A DNA stretch of 64,000 bases from Dryas octopetala (lineage: Eukaryota; Streptophyta; Magnoliopsida; Rosales; Rosaceae): the NCBI GenBank assembly GCA_963921425.1, contig OY992834.1, positions 27,541,923-27,605,922 on the forward strand. Reading direction: 5' to 3'. Within the stretch, counting starts at the first letter, position 1. Every line of letters begins with the position of its first letter. The position numbers and the translations under genes are program-made. Of the stretch, positions 11,901 to 26,200 are shown piece after piece. Under the pieces are notes generated by a model that had not been told where the DNA came from, searched no databases, and was given only the letters and a program-made list of their open reading frames with translations.

Positions 11901-14900
11901 GGGAGAAGGTCCAAGCTGCAGAGAAACCAAAATGCACGTCTAAGTGTGAAGGAGAGGCTCATGTTACAAGTGATTCTCCAAACATCACTGACGCCAAACA
12001 GGTGAGAATTTGGCTGCTGCAACTACAGTTTATAGAAGTTATGAAAATAGTATTTTTGTTAAACTAGTTTTTGCCTTTTCGGTATGGCAGTAAAGTGTAT
12101 TCCTAGAATTTTTATGCCATTTATTCTTATTTGGGGGAAAGGGAGTTAGAATTGGGCAGAATGATTTTCTCCTTTCATTGAATTGAATATAAACATATTA
12201 CAATAGTCATAATAAGGAAAGTATGAAAGTCAACTATACTAATAGCTAATTACAGCTATCATACAACTAATAGCTAAATTACAGCAGCTAATATACAGCT
12301 AATTAACTAATGAGATAATTAGATTTGGGTCCTTTAGAAAAATAGTTTTTAGATGGAGACCGGGGGTGTTTTAAAATTTATAAGAAAATCTTTTTAGTTC
12401 ATAATAAACTCCTTTAATTTATAAGAATTTTTTTTAATTCATAATAAAGTCCTTTTAATTTATAAGAAAATCATTTTAATTCATAATAAAGTCCTCCCCT
12501 GATCCTCCCCCGATTGGAAGGGTATTTCCCTTCCTAGGGTGTAGAGTGGGTTTTGTAAAAGCTACATATTAGGTTTTAACCCAAAATTCCAAAGTTAAAA
12601 CCTAACATAAAGCCGTCAAAGAAGAAAAATAAAAGGACTTGATTAAAATCCCTGAATCATTACCGGTCTTAGTCTAAGGACTCATAAAATGGACTAGACT
12701 CTAAGTCTCCCTTAACTAATTAGCCTATTCTAGTCTTCACATGCTAACAAAGGGGTTTGTCATTGTTTTTGGAGTTAGTAATAATTAAGAAATGCCGTAG
12801 GTACACATGTTATTGGCTATTTGGCATAGTATAAGATGAATTCTTTTTATCCCCATTGAGCCTTCTAGTAATTTGGGCAACATGGCTCTTTCTATTGCTC
12901 TTAACAGGACATAACGGAAGAAGGGAAGACCAAAGATGCACAAGAAATCGCCTCTCCACCCGCTGAAAGCTCTGATTCAAGCGAGGAAATTCTTTTCAAC
13001 CCTAATGTCTTTACTGAGTTCAAGTTGGCTGGAAGTGAGGACGTAAGTTTTGGACCTTGTAATTGTCTGTTTTATTTCTCACCGAGTCTAAAGTTCTATC
13101 AAATTATTGGTTTTCCTTCATATTTCCAGGAGATAGCAGCAGATGAAGAAAATGTGAGGAAAGCCAGTTTGTATCTTACAGATATTGTGCTTCCGAAGTT
13201 CATACAAGACCTTTGCACACTTGAAGTATCACCCATGGATGGGCAGACACTAACTGAAGCACTCCATGCTCATGGCATTAATGTTCGGTATATTGGAAAA
13301 GTAAGGATTATGGTTTTTAGACAATACTTCTCACAATTTTATTTGTTAGTATTCACATATAGAAACTATGGAAGCAAACCTTTTTCTTTCCCTTTTAAAG
13401 GTTTATATAAATGGAATGTGCACTGGTCAGCATGATGTCTGAGTCCTTTCAAATATATAATTGGAATATTGCTTTTGACACCTTTTGGATTCCTTTGACA
13501 GGTGGCTGATGGGACCAGACATTTGCCTCATCTTTGGGATCTATGCTCTAATGAGATTGTGGTTAGGTCAGCCAAGCACATACTCAAGGTAATACACATT
13601 TCCTTGCATGCGCATTCTTGTGCTATGAAATAATCTATTATTTTATAAAATGTAAAGTGTTGTCCTTTTGGGGACTTGGAAATGTGACATCTTTTGGGTT
13701 ATTGCCATGAAAATCCTATAGTCATAAACTAAGTATTTGATTCAGGTTTCTAGGGAGATACCACTGCTCTTAAGTTCTCAGATTGGAGTTTGAGTGCAGA
13801 CCAATGATGCATATGTGACTTAGATGCTATAGTAGTGGGGAACTTGACCTCTAAGGCACTTCAGTATTTTCAATATTTTGTTTGTACCTATGTTAGAGCT
13901 GTAAATTGATAATTTATGCCTTTCTTAGATGGTGGCCTTTTTAAACCTTTTTGTTTAATATATTGAAAGGGATTTGGTCAAAATGGTCTTGGAATCTGCC
14001 TGCCTCACAGTTAATCAACGTCTGTTTGGCTGTATCACTTCTCTAAGTAGTAATTTTATGCATCATATATGCTTCATCTTCTTTCTACACTATCCCTCTC
14101 CTCCCTAACACACTGAAGTTGAAAAAGGAAATCCATAGAAAGAAAATAAACAAACTTCCCTATATTTGTGCCCGTGATCTTGGTGCATTGTGGATTGTTT
14201 ATTAATCTATGAATTTGAATCGCAACTTCTCATGATTGATACCTACAATTTGGAACCTAGCTCTTATATCTGATTGGACTGTTTAACATATTCTTCATTC
14301 ATTCCTCACCATAACCATGACTTGCATTGAATGTGAGACCTTGTTCTTGCTTGCTGTTGGTGTTAGGTGACAATTTGTACTCATGATAATTTAGTCCTTG
14401 GACCTGATTGAAAAAAGTGGCCTTGGATTGATTTTCTCGTGGCACAATTTTGATTTCAGATCCATCCTTCTGTCTTTTCTTATTATTGTCTCTAGCAATA
14501 GTAAAAATCAATTGCATTCTTGGAATTATGGTCCATGCATCCAATGAGTTATTATTGACTTTGCACGCACACAATTGTCATTGTTCAATTTTATGTCTCT
14601 GGTGGAAAGTGGTTCATATTTTTGCTATCTTTCTTGCTTGCAGGATGTCTTGAGAGATACAGAGGATCATGATATTGGGCCCGCAATCTCCCATTTCTTT
14701 AACTGTTTTTTCGGAAGCTGTCAAGCTGTTGGCTCAAAAGCCACTGCTAATAGTACGCAGTCTAGAACCGCCAAAAAAGTACGTCTTATATTGACTTGTT
14801 AAAAGTAATTAATAGCATCAAGATGTTTCATAGTTATTTGTACAAGTTTATGCTGTCAGCTAATTCTTGATTTCTGTAATCCCTTCAAACTTCATCTAAG

Positions 14901-17900
14901 TACTCTCTGCAATCAGATATTGCAACTAGATGCAGTTGACTATTAATTTGAACTTCCATTGGGGAACCACAAGTTTACTGTCACCAAGTATATCTCAGGA
15001 AAAACTGGTCCATTGACTGACAAAAGTTGATCAGGATTTTTTGACTCATGTTCTTTTGTCTACAGGAACAAACAGGCCATCAGTCTTCAGGAAAACTGTC
15101 CAAGGGACAAGGAAGATGGAAGGGTGGAGCATCGACAAGAAAGAACCAATCCTCATATATGCATGTCAGCTCAGAAGCTCTATGGTCTGACATTCAAGAA
15201 TTTGCAAAACTCAAATATCAGGTATTAATTATCACTAATATCTGAAGAACAATCAGACATCCCTGAGTAACCATTTGACGTCATGTTTTACCCAAAAAAA
15301 AAAATAACCTTTCGACATAGGAAATTATGTTTTAGACCATTTTCTTGAGTTTGCTTCCACCTGCCCCGTCCCCTGCCATGCTTAATTGAAAAATATGTAC
15401 ACTCCTGGGGGATCTTGTTGATGATATTTCCAGTAATTTATTATTTATGATTATGGGATGTTTTTTATATTGTTTCATTGTACCCCATGGCCTTTTGCCT
15501 TTTTCTGGGCTGTAGAAATTAAAATGGACTAATTTATGTTTTGTGGGATCTCCAAGTTTATTACATGGTCCCCACATGATATCTTTGAGTGGTGTGCATC
15601 TTCAAATTTTTGATTTAATCTCACATTGTTAATAGTTTGAGTTGCCGGAGGATGCTAGGTTGCGTGTAAGGAAAGACTCTGTTATACGTAATCTTTGCCA
15701 AAAGGTAACTATAAATTCATCTCATCCAATTTACTCAATTGCAAGTCAAATCGCTTGAGCTTCTAAATGGCAAACAACTCGACTTTGATTTCATTTCAAG
15801 GTGGGCATTACGATTGCAGCTCGTAGATATGATCTTAATTCTGCAGCACCTTTCCAAATATCAGATATCTTAAATCTTCAACCTGTAGTGAAACACTCAG
15901 TTCCTGTTTGTTCAGAAGCTAAGGATCTTGTGGAAACAGGGAAGATCCAACTGGCTGAGGTATGCACCGTACTTTTTTGTTTACCAATTAATCTTCCAAG
16001 AATGCATATCTTAGTGTCATGTTTAGGATGCTAGTTGATGTGTTGAACCAGAAATATAGTCTTGTGTGAGAACCTTGAAGTCCATGTTAATTCCAAAAGA
16101 CGGCCAGGAATTTACTTTGTCGTTGTATTAGAATGGGTTAGGATGCTACATTTACCATGACTGAAAAGTATATTGTAGATTTTGGAGTATCTGATATAGA
16201 AAATTAGGTGTTTCAACTTTCAAGGTGTTAGAATCATTTTTTATTAACTTGGAATTGTTCATGTAAGAGTATATAGATTTGGTAAAACTCCCTCAAACTC
16301 TGCAACTTTACACAAATCTGATTAACCCATTATGAGTTTGATATATATACGAAGCCGTCCAGATGTGAACTTTCGCACGTTCGCACCTGATACCGAGTGC
16401 TCGGTAACGCCTCCGAGAGCTTGTTGAAGTTTTTTAAAACAGGCGATCACTTCTTGCAACGCTCGGCACTGCTTCCTCCCGCGTTTTTGAGGGTATAGGC
16501 TGATAGGTTCACCTCATGCCCTTCTAGGCTTCTAGAGTATAGAATGGCCGTTGTGGAGGCGTTATGTTAAGGTTTAACTCCAAAATCCCAGAGTGAAACC
16601 CAAACATAACGCTGACAAACCAGGTCCGAGCGCTTGGTACAAAAAATTATACACTACCGAGCGCTTGGCGCTATGTGCGAACGTTCGCAGCTGAATGGAC
16701 CTGGATATATGTATATTCTCAAGAGCGGATAACCGCAATGTTGCAATGCTGTTTGAACAACCTAATGTTGTGTTTGTTGTGTTATCTGAAAAAAAAGAGA
16801 GTTAAAAACCTGAAACCCAAGTCTTAAACGAGCACGTTTGTCTCTCTTTTGCTGGCCATTCAAACGGTGCAGGTTTCTGTGGTGCGGTTACTTATTCTAG
16901 AGCTGGATTACACACACACACATATATATATATATGCATTCAATAAGTATATATATGCAATAGGGGGTGGAAGGTGTATCTTTCAACGGTTGCCAAAATA
17001 TGGGATAAATTTTGGTGATTCAGGTAGTTTTGGTAAAATTTTGAAGTATCTGGAAAATATCTATATCTTTTAGTCAATAAATTACAAAAATTTCAGTAAA
17101 TGGGATTGGAAATTTATACCATTATCTCATCTCAATTATTGAACTTTAAAACTGCAAAGGCAAGTATAGGTTGTTATTCTTTTCTACTACAAAGACCTCA
17201 ATTGAAGTTCATATGTTTATTCTCTAACAAACCTCAAACCGTCGAGGTTTGTTTCAATTTATTAACATGGAATGGAACAAAGATTCTTTTTGCACTTTGT
17301 ATTCTAGATTTTAAGTTTTATTTGTGTCTGTGGCGTACTTGACGTCCATTCTTTTCACCTTACATTTCATATTTCCATCTAGAAGTTTCATTCAAAATTT
17401 CCATGTTATAAAGCAATTTTCTGTCATTTTTATATTTCCACCGATATTTCTGAAATCCAGACTACCAATATATATACCTCTGCCCCGCCCCGCCCCCCCC
17501 CCCCAAAAAAAAAAAAATCCACTTCCCCAAATTTTCTTTAAGAAGTCCTTAACAATTGTCAGTTTTTATTTTCGAAACCATGCTCAATAATAAATAATCA
17601 TTTACCTTGCACTTTTTTATATTTTCTCAGGGAATGCTAAGTGAAGCGTACACATTATTTTCTGAGGCATTTTCAGTACTTCAGCAGGTAAGTAGTTTTA
17701 CTTGGGTTGCTATCTTAAACATTCCTTGGTATGTGTCTGTCTAGTAATATTATCTCCTTTTCTGATTTCAGGTTACTGGCCCAATGCATCGGGAGGTTGC
17801 TAACTGTTGTCGGTACATGTTGACACTTAAAAATTTTGCTACTGATTTGTTTCTAATTTAAATTAGATTTTCATGATGCACATAACCTCTCGGCTAAGGT

Positions 17901-20646
17901 TGTCCTTGTACTGAATTTCAGGTATCTTGCCATGGTTCTGTATCATGCAGGAGATATGGCTGGAGCCATAATGCAACAGCACAAGGAACTAATTATAAAT
18001 GAACGTTGCCTGGGTTTGGATCATCCTGACACTGCTCACAGGTATTCACTTCTGTTATTTATGTTTTTTTCAGTAACTGAGATGGCTGTGGAATACTTAA
18101 TTCTGAAATAAATTCCTTTTGTTATGTTGTTTGATTGGCATGAGGTACATAAGCATTGAAATTTGAGCCATCAGTTTGCAAGATTTTAAACTAAATAAAT
18201 AGGAGTTTGGCAATCCAATGACTCAAATGTCATATGCCTATGTATCTCATGCCTATAAGAGAAATTCTCGATGCTGATGAGATTTAAATGTATTTGTGAT
18301 GTTTGTTGATGTATTTAAATGTATTTAAATATCTACTGTGAGTTCATGAAATGAATGTACTAAGAGAGGATGTAATGTCGCAATCTGTTTGAAAACTTGC
18401 ATATGGCATGAGAAAATACTTTTTTTTTCCTATTGTGTTTTTATTTTTAAATATCAAATAGTTGAATTTTCATACTATCAGTGTTCAAACACTTGCTTAT
18501 CATTGTTAATTTTAATCTCTATTTATCTCCCCTCTTTTTCTGGATCTAATATGGGCTCACTTCTTCTGCAACTTTACTACTGCAGCTACGGAAATATGGC
18601 TCTTTTCTATCATGGACTTAACCAAACAGAACTTGCACTACGACACATGTCCCGGGCATTGCTTCTGCTAAGTTTGTCATCCGGACCAGATCACCCTGAT
18701 GTTGCTGCAACATTCATTAATGTTGCTATGATGTACCAGGATCTTGGGAAGATGGACACTGCCCTTCGATATTTGCAAGAGGCTTTGAAAAAGAATGAAA
18801 GGCTTCTGGGCGAGGAACATATCCAAACTGCTGTATGCTATCATGCGCTTGCTATTGCATTTAATTGTATGGGTGCCTTCAAGCTCTCTCACCAGGTAAA
18901 GAAAGTGATTTGAATAAGTAGATATTGCAATGGGTAATGGCTGATCCAGAAAACAAAATTTGTGGACTTATGGTGTTGGGGTTTTAAAAGTGCTCATGGG
19001 GTGGTGATAGAGATGTCATCTGCCGTTGAATGGGGTTTTTGATGGGTGTTGTATGCACACCATGTGCATTTGATGTTTGATTCTGTATGGCTGATACACA
19101 AATATGTATGTGCACGGATATATGTAATGTGTACGGATCTATGTATGGAGGCTTGAAGAATACTTTACAAAATTGAAAATTGTAGTGTCTTTATAGAAAG
19201 AGTCCTTTTTCCCTTAACCTTGTGTTGCTTTCAAAAATATGTTTATCCTTCATTTGACATTCAAAATACATTGAAAAAGGAGAAAGAGAAGAAGAATATC
19301 AAAATTAGTTTATTCAGATGTCGTTGAATAAGTGAAAGTGTAGTAGTGACATTTTGCCTTTTAGTGTAATTTGTACTTAATTAAAAATGATTGCTATTTA
19401 TCCGTGGGAAACTTTAGAGTGTAATTGAATAATTATGACACTTCATGTGGCAGCATGAGAAGAAAACCTATGATATACTTGTCAAACAACTGGGTGAGGA
19501 GGATTCGAGGACACGAGACTCTCAAAACTGGATGAAGACATTTAAGATGCGTGAACTACAGGTAAATAGATGGTATCCTTAAATATCTTGCAATATGTGA
19601 AGCTTAAAATTGGATGCATATTCTTAAAATACTACTTGTTTCTGATTCGTAAACTTTGATATCTTATTTTGTTAGATGAATGCACAAAAGCAAAAAGGTC
19701 AAGCTTTGAATGCTGCTTCAGCTCAAACGGCAATTGACATCTTGAAGGTATTTTGGATACTCTTTTTTGCTAATATTGGATATTTTGATGGATATTTGGT
19801 GGTATGTTTTTAAATATGCTTCCCCAATGTTGTGCTTTGACGTTTTCATTTCACCTATTTCTATTTTACATTCTCTTTATTTCTAATTTACTGTTAAAGT
19901 TCTCAGAAATTTAGTTATTTGTCGTCCTGATGCCTCAGCACACTGCAAAAATTCTGATGCGTTTTCAGAATCTTTTATCAGAAAAGGAAAAATTTTGTGT
20001 ACTTATTACGGAGAGAATTGTTGTAAATATTGCTAGGATAGTATAGTAATCCTTAAATCTCTAAAATATTTTGGTTCCCTGCTTTCCATCTTGGATATAG
20101 TTTCTGGCCAAAAAAAAAATCTTGGGTATAGTTTGCACCAGGAATCTGGATTGTTAGTTAATAGTTGACTTTGCATGACAGGCGCATCCTGATTTGATGC
20201 ATGCATTCCAGTCTGCTGCTATAGCCGGTGGGTCTGGGAGTTCTAACCCTTCCACGAACAAATCTCTTAATGCTGCAATAATTGGTGAAACTCTTCCCCG
20301 AGGGAGGGGTGTTGATGAGAGGGCTGCTCGTGCAGCAGCTGAAGTCAGAAAGAAGGCAGCTGCAAGGGGCCTCTTAATACGTCCACACGGTGTTCCAGTC
20401 CAAGCATTGCCTCCATTAACTCAGCTCCTTAATATCATCAATTCAGGTGTGACCCCAGATGCAGTGGAAAATGGAGAAACCGATGGAGTGAAGGAAGCCA
20501 ACGGCCATCCTCCAAATGGTGTGGAAGATGCCAAGAAAGACCAATCAACACCAGAGCAGGAAGGTCAGCCTCCAGTTGGATTGGGCAAAGGCTTGGCAGC
20601 ACTGGATGCCAAGAAACAGAAATCAAAAACCAAAGCTGCATCTTGA
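5953..20646 (+). CDS. FMT: FRIENDLY / clustered mitochondria (CLU) protein
   Basis: Coding exons: 5953-6178, 6804-6865, 7103-7292, 7366-7506, 7639-7795, 7903-8096, 8195-8296, 9263-9398, 9533-9661, 10192-10585, 11130-11234, 11377-11495, 11718-11826, 11909-12001, 12908-13042, 13130-13300, 13502-13588, 14644-14778, 15066-15221, 15636-15704, 15801-15959, 17631-17687, 17772-17812, 17922-18041, 18586-18895, 19454-19561, 19676-19747, 20182-20646. All junctions are GT-AG, phases close, and the product is 1413 aa. Seen: start MAGKSNKGRNRR, a CLU-N-like region (about 76-155), a CLU domain (about 345-688) with an inserted Ser/Glu-rich stretch, an eIF3-p135-like middle, TPR repeats (about 1000-1230, including LGKMDTALRYLQEALKK) and a low-complexity C-terminus. 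Known: the family (yeast Clu1, fly clueless, Arabidopsis FRIENDLY) is cytosolic, binds mRNAs for mitochondrial proteins and controls mitochondrial distribution and fusion. The start matches the Arabidopsis start as I recall it. Introns 14 and 21 carry transposons. Confidence 0.96.
6512..6676 (+). repeat. 88-bp tandem duplication in FRIENDLY intron 1
   Basis: Two adjacent copies (6512-6599 and 6600-6676) share TAGTTCATGG, TGAATGCTCTAT and CCAATTAGCAGCGCTTATTT with only scattered differences. They sit in the intron between coding exons 1 and 2 and do not touch splice sites. Confidence 0.9.
12312..12711 (-). mobile_element. Mutator-like MITE, 400 bp, in FRIENDLY intron 14
   Basis: The element is flanked by perfect 9-bp direct repeats TTAACTAAT (12303-12311 and 12712-12720). 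On the minus strand it begins GGGAGACTTAGAGTCTAGTC and ends with AATCTAATTATCTC, matching the element at 45110-45502. The interior holds the palindromic core TTAGGTTTTAAC...GTTAAAACCTAACAT and several TTTATAAG/TTCATAAT alternations. It has no coding capacity. It lies between coding exons 14 (end 12001) and 15 (start 12908), so it is removed by splicing. Confidence 0.88.
16350..16703. mobile_element. Foldback MITE with TTCGCACGTTCGCAC ends, in FRIENDLY intron 21
   Basis: The left end (GTCCAGATGTGAAC, then TTCGCACGTTCGCAC) pairs imperfectly with the right end (GTGCGAACGTTCGCAG, then CTGAATGGACC). Flanks GATATATATA (16340-16349) and GATATATGTA (16704-16713) look like an aged 9-10 bp target duplication. 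A subterminal ACCGAG(T/C)GCT(C/T)GG motif occurs near both ends, and the centre carries a GTTATGTTAAGGTTTAACTCC core with its partner GAGTGAAACCCAAACATAAC. Higher G+C than the surrounding intron makes it stand out. Confidence 0.75.
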
Positions 20647-22624
20647 GATTTTGGATATTAGAGATTGGATTGATTGACAAGGTAGGTTTCTTTGTGAGGT
20701 TTGGATTATTTTGAGGGAAGAATTTTATCTATTGGTTTGAGGATGAGAACCCAGCCCACTAAACTGTTGGAAGGTAGAGAAGTCTTATGATGTGCATGGA
20801 ATCCATGGAGGTTCCCTGTATTTTTTTAAATTAAAAATATAATAATCAAGATTGCAGATAGATTCAGGCAGCAGAATAGCAATTTCTGATGCAAATAGGT
20901 CCCATATGTAATTTGCCTTAGTATTTATGGATTACTTAACATTTTTTCTATATTTGGCCTATTTTTAAGGATTATCTGAATGGAATTTCAAGATAAATGT
21001 TTTCCTTTCTATGTACCACATGTAAAACTGTGATGATTGTTCCCCTGATTTTCTGATAAAACAGCATTCCTTGTGATTGCCGTGCTTTACTCTGATGAAA
21101 TAAATTCAATTTGAGCATGCATTGTCTAATCAGAGGTTTACTTCATTACAAGGTTTGGATAAAAATAAAAGGTCCACTGTAACATGCTTGTAATCTTTGC
21201 AGACTGAATAGGTAGATATGTTCCAATAGCATCATCTCCAGATCGTGTTTATTGTGAATATATTATGGTTTATTTTAAAATTTTGGTTAGAATGTTCAGA
21301 GTAACTGAATATGAACACGAGTCAATGACCAGTCACCCTAACATGCGTAGCACAAAATTAAGTATACAAATGGACGGATAAATAAAGCATATAGTTTTGG
21401 TCTTGAAGACATGATTATGTCTGAGAATATGTTATTTGTTTCAATTTTTCAATTTTTTTTTAAAAAAATTATGATTAAATACCAAATATCAATAGTTTTT
21501 CAATAAAGCAGTATGTCACTAATTTTTTTTAGTTTAGGTAACCTAGAGTAAGACATTTTGGATTAGGTCACAAATCAATTTGTTATATAGTTGTGACTGT
21601 CGAATAGTCACTGTTGTGATTGAACTGTGACTGTTTCAAATTTATAAAAATTTAAAATTTTTAAGAGTTTAATACTTTTGATTTAGGCTTGGGGGATAAA
21701 GTCATATAACTCAAACACTAAACATTAAAGTTTAAGTCTTGCAAATATTGAAAAAACAACAAATCAATAAAAAAGTTATGACTGTTAGACAGTCATAGCT
21801 CGATATAACCATATTTTTTAAAATTGGTACCTAAACTGAAATTTAATACCTAAAGTAAATAAATATAAATGTTTTAGTAGTTAAAATAAAAAAACATTAT
21901 AATTTGGTACCTAAAATCAACGAACCTTTTTTTTTTTCAACTTATATGACATTTATATTTTCCTTCTATAAATTCAATAGGGAACCTAAACTCCAGTCAA
22001 ATTTCAGAATTGCAGAATCTATCTTCTCTAATAAGAATTGCAAAATTTCTTTAAACAGAATTGCAGATAAATTGTTAGAGAAGATCTGGAAAGCCTATAC
22101 TTTTCAAGGAAAAAAAAAAAGGAAGTTCAAATAATTCACCATGTAAGACCCAAAAAAGGGCAAATTCAAATTTCTGTTTGCTTTTTTACTTCCGGTGAAA
22201 GAGAGCACTGCATTTGTTTTAAATGGCAGTTGATAATCAGAGTTCCACAAGAAATTCCAATTAGGACATCTCAATCTCATTAAGGGCAAATCAGTCATTA
22301 TACGATACATTTGTGACAAAAAAATTGTTGGACATAAACAAGCCCGTGATTATTAAAGATTGTAAGTCAAAGAATATGTACATTGCCGCAAAAATACTGC
22401 ATGATGATCACAGATCACCTCGCCTAAATGACAAGTACCACTTATGACTTGCAGGACCAAAAATATTACATAACCTTACAAATAAAACTGGTCAATTGGA
22501 ACCTAAAATAACTCCTCTGCCAGAATGGATGGGGTGGGTAGGGTATGTCTACTTTTTCTCCCAGGTAGCTATGCACGATTTGAGATTCATAGGCAGCCAA
22601 AGAAGTCCTCTCCAGCCCATTTTT
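20647..22624. other. Convergent intergenic region between FRIENDLY and GFA2
   Basis: This holds the 3' ends of two converging genes and a foldback element at 21528-21843. The rest is AT-rich and shows no supported gene. The 3' UTR lengths are not defined. Confidence 0.6.
21528..21843. mobile_element. Foldback MITE, about 315 bp
   Basis: The left end TTTAGTTTAGGTAACC pairs with the right end GGTACCTAAACTGAAA. Inside, GTTATATAGTTGTGACTGTC pairs with the segment GACAGTCATAGCTCGATATA at about 21788-21807, so the element can fold on itself over most of its length. No coding capacity. The target-site duplication was not resolved, so the superfamily is open. Confidence 0.7.
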
Positions 22625-25600
22625 TCAAGATGCTCCAGCAGCAGCACGCTTCTCATATTCGCCTTGCTCTTCTTTAGCAAACTCTTCAATTAATTCACGT
22701 TGTCTTTGAGTCAGGTTCCTGCATATAATTAAGTGTCCAGCATTATTTAGACTTGCCTTGATAGACCACCAACCCAAAAAGTTTTGAGTCAAAGCAGAGG
22801 CTACCATAATAGCTTCATATAACACTTCTTTTTTCTTAAGAGACTGATACCAAGCTATTAACTTCAGACACTCTTGACTAAACCATACAACCATATGTTA
22901 CCAGGCAAAAGAAGCTGTATTAACAAATTGTTTGAAGCCAAGAGAACTTACGCCGGGATGCTGACATTGAAGTGCACATATTGATCACCAAACGAATAAG
23001 AGTTCCTTGTCTTGATCCCTGTTAAATATCACCAGGAAGAAGAGTGAGAACTGAACTTGTTCACATAAAGTCAAGACTGATAAATGGTATATTCTTGTGA
23101 AACTACTAAATTGCAAAGCAAAATGGACATGCCTTAAGGTAAATCATAAACTATACATTAAATTAAAAAAACTAGAGCATATCCAGCAATAAAGATACAG
23201 AGGAAACTTCTTTAAAGCGGCACAGTTCATTGCCCTAGATATCAGTTATAATAAGATTCAGGACAAGCTCAAAGTACTAGGGATGTTAGTATGCCATAGA
23301 TATAACCTGAGGCACCTCTCACCCACTCATTGTTTACTCAAGTCAAAGAAACAATTCAGAAAATCCAATTATTCCCACTTCAGAAATGGCATATAACTGC
23401 AGAGAGTACAGACCTAAATTATACTCCTTTGCAACAAGCTTGGTATTAAATGCTTGTGCAAAAGCAACAAATAATAACAATTTCAAGAAATGGAACCAAA
23501 CACTAGAGACAAATCAATCAGAATTTGCTACTGTTAAAACTAAGGATGGATCATAATCATACATGTCTAAATTTATTACATGTAGCAAGAGGTAGGACCA
23601 ATTCAATAACCTTGAAAACTAAAACTAAATACTTCCATCCTGCCAAAGATGACTCCTCACTTTTTTTTGTGCACATGTGCCAAAAGTAACTTTTTTCCAC
23701 ATTTCAAAATATAGTAATACACCAATATGGGAAGCACCTCAAATTATGAACAGAAAACAAAAAGGCTGGTAACCAAATATTAGGAATACAAAATTATAAC
23801 AAGACAATGATTTCGATAAAACCTCATCACGTCCACCAATTTTCCTCTGCTTTTGTAAAGAGAAACTTGCCATTTAAAATAACAGATTAACTAATTCCCA
23901 ATCAATCTTGATCATTTAGAAGGTCAATTAGAACTATTGAAGGAGAAACCCAAAAATTCTTATCAGCGCAAGCAATTATCAAGCAAACACGATGACCAGC
24001 AGGAATAAGTCCAATTTACCTTTCTTCTTCAGGACTACCTTCTGACCAGGTTGTGTGCCAGGGCGGACCTGCAAATGAGAAAGCAACGTAAAATTGAGTA
24101 TTATAACAAGAAGCGCCTTTATATGAGACAAAATTTTCAGTCCTTTCCAGTTTTGGAACAAGCTATTGGTCATGCATGAGTTCCAAAGCTAACCTTTAGT
24201 ACAACATCTCCAGTGAGAGTTGGGACCTGAATAGTTCCCCCCAGAATTGCCTGTACAAAAGCATTCCAACAAACATCAGTATAAAAAGTGGATGAAAGTA
24301 TCTTGCTAGAAGAAAGATATCAAATATGATACATGTTACAAGAAACATCCAGACTATATGCTCCATTATTCTGCCTAAAAACATCATAACTCCCAAGTCC
24401 CAACAACACAATACTCATAGAAACTGAAACAGGTCGTTTATACTTGTGCTTGTCAGTGAGCTCAAATTGAATAAAAGATAGTCAAGGTCAAAAAAGATTA
24501 TACACTTTCTCCATCTCATATACACTCTTCAAGACTTTCACTTATTAAAGCATAATAATAATAACTTCCTAAGAACTAAAATATCTAAGCATTACCTGAG
24601 TAATACTTAAAACAGAATCTACATGAATGTCGGCACCTTCTCTACGGAAAACTGGGTCTTCCCTAACCTGTAAACAGTATGTAAAATTATTAGAAGAAAA
24701 ACTATTAGGCATCCTAAGGTATCCATAATGAGAAAGAAAGCAAGGGCTCATCGAGGATTAAGACTTATGCAGGTCACCTTAATGATAACATAAAGATCAC
24801 CGGGCTGATTTCCATCCGGATCAGCCCCACCACTACTAAACACCTTTATAGTTTCATTGTCGTCTACTCCTGCAAATGGAAATAAACAGAGTCATCAAAC
24901 CCACCTATACAGAAACTAGCAGACATAATAGTTCAAAATTAGTAGTTTGACATCTTCATTGAGAACGATGATTAATGATTATTTTAATAACAAAACAACA
25001 TTTAATTTAAAAGGACAAAAGGGTAAGGCTTGAATAATCAGAAAATGCCTCATCGAAGAGATAATGGCATTGACGTTCTTTGAATTGAGTATTACATTCG
25101 ATTATTAAATAATTGCAGCAAACACAGGATGTTTAAAGTTGTCATATGCCAATGTCATAAATTCGGATGAATTGTAATTTGAATCACTGCAATTATTCAC
25201 CTACACAAGGCAAAAACTCCTTGATGGGAAAGAAGGTACGGGTTTATGATGTTGTACAGTATGTTCATGCATCTGTCATTAATGTATTAATGACTGTTTT
25301 TAGCTTTAATGCATCTGTAAATAATGCATAATGTACATTTATTATGAATGTACCTATTTTTGGCCCACATAAAGGCCCTTTTGTTTAGCCTGGATGAAGC
25401 ATCCAGATTATTATATTTTGAAATACAATTTTCAGAGAGTTTTCCGTCTATCTTTTCCTATTTCCCTTAAGATTCAAGGTCCTTCCAGAGAGGATTTCTC
25501 TACAATCCTTAGTCTTGTAAGGAGTTTTGTTCTACAAAGTGCTTCCGCTATATTAGTTTCTATCAGGCAATCCATCCCACACACACACTGAAACAATAAA

Positions 25601-26169
25601 TAACAATTTCACAATCGATTCCCCATCTCATGACAAGTTTCTTTACTTTCACCTTACAGTGTACTGTGTTTTTCTTTTTTTCTTTTTCTTTCATGCAAAC
25701 TGGCATTGGGGTATCAAATACAAATATTTGTACGTAGAGCAATCAAATGTAATGACAATATCATAGGTGCTGACTCTCCAACAATTCTATCAGATTTTAT
25801 TTCCATAGTAAGCATGTATACATACTGAAACAATGATAACAATTTTGTGCAAAGGCAGTAATGGCAGGAAAGATACAAACCCAAAGTATATCCATCTATT
25901 TGATAGCTTAGATATGAAATGATTCAGAAAAAACAAAATGCTCCTCAGGTAGCACAACAACCAAAATGACCATTGGACAGCAACCCCAACGCCTCAAAAT
26001 TATAGGAAATACCTGGTACAATATCTAACTTGACAGACTTCATTCCACTCATCACCCGTTTCCCACTACATGAGTTGCAAAGTCTCTGAGACCAAAATAA
26101 ATTCATCAACCTTATTATAACTCAGAAACTGATGACTATTAATGATTCATATAGTAAACATTTGAAAAA

Positions 26170-26200
<31 letters not shown>

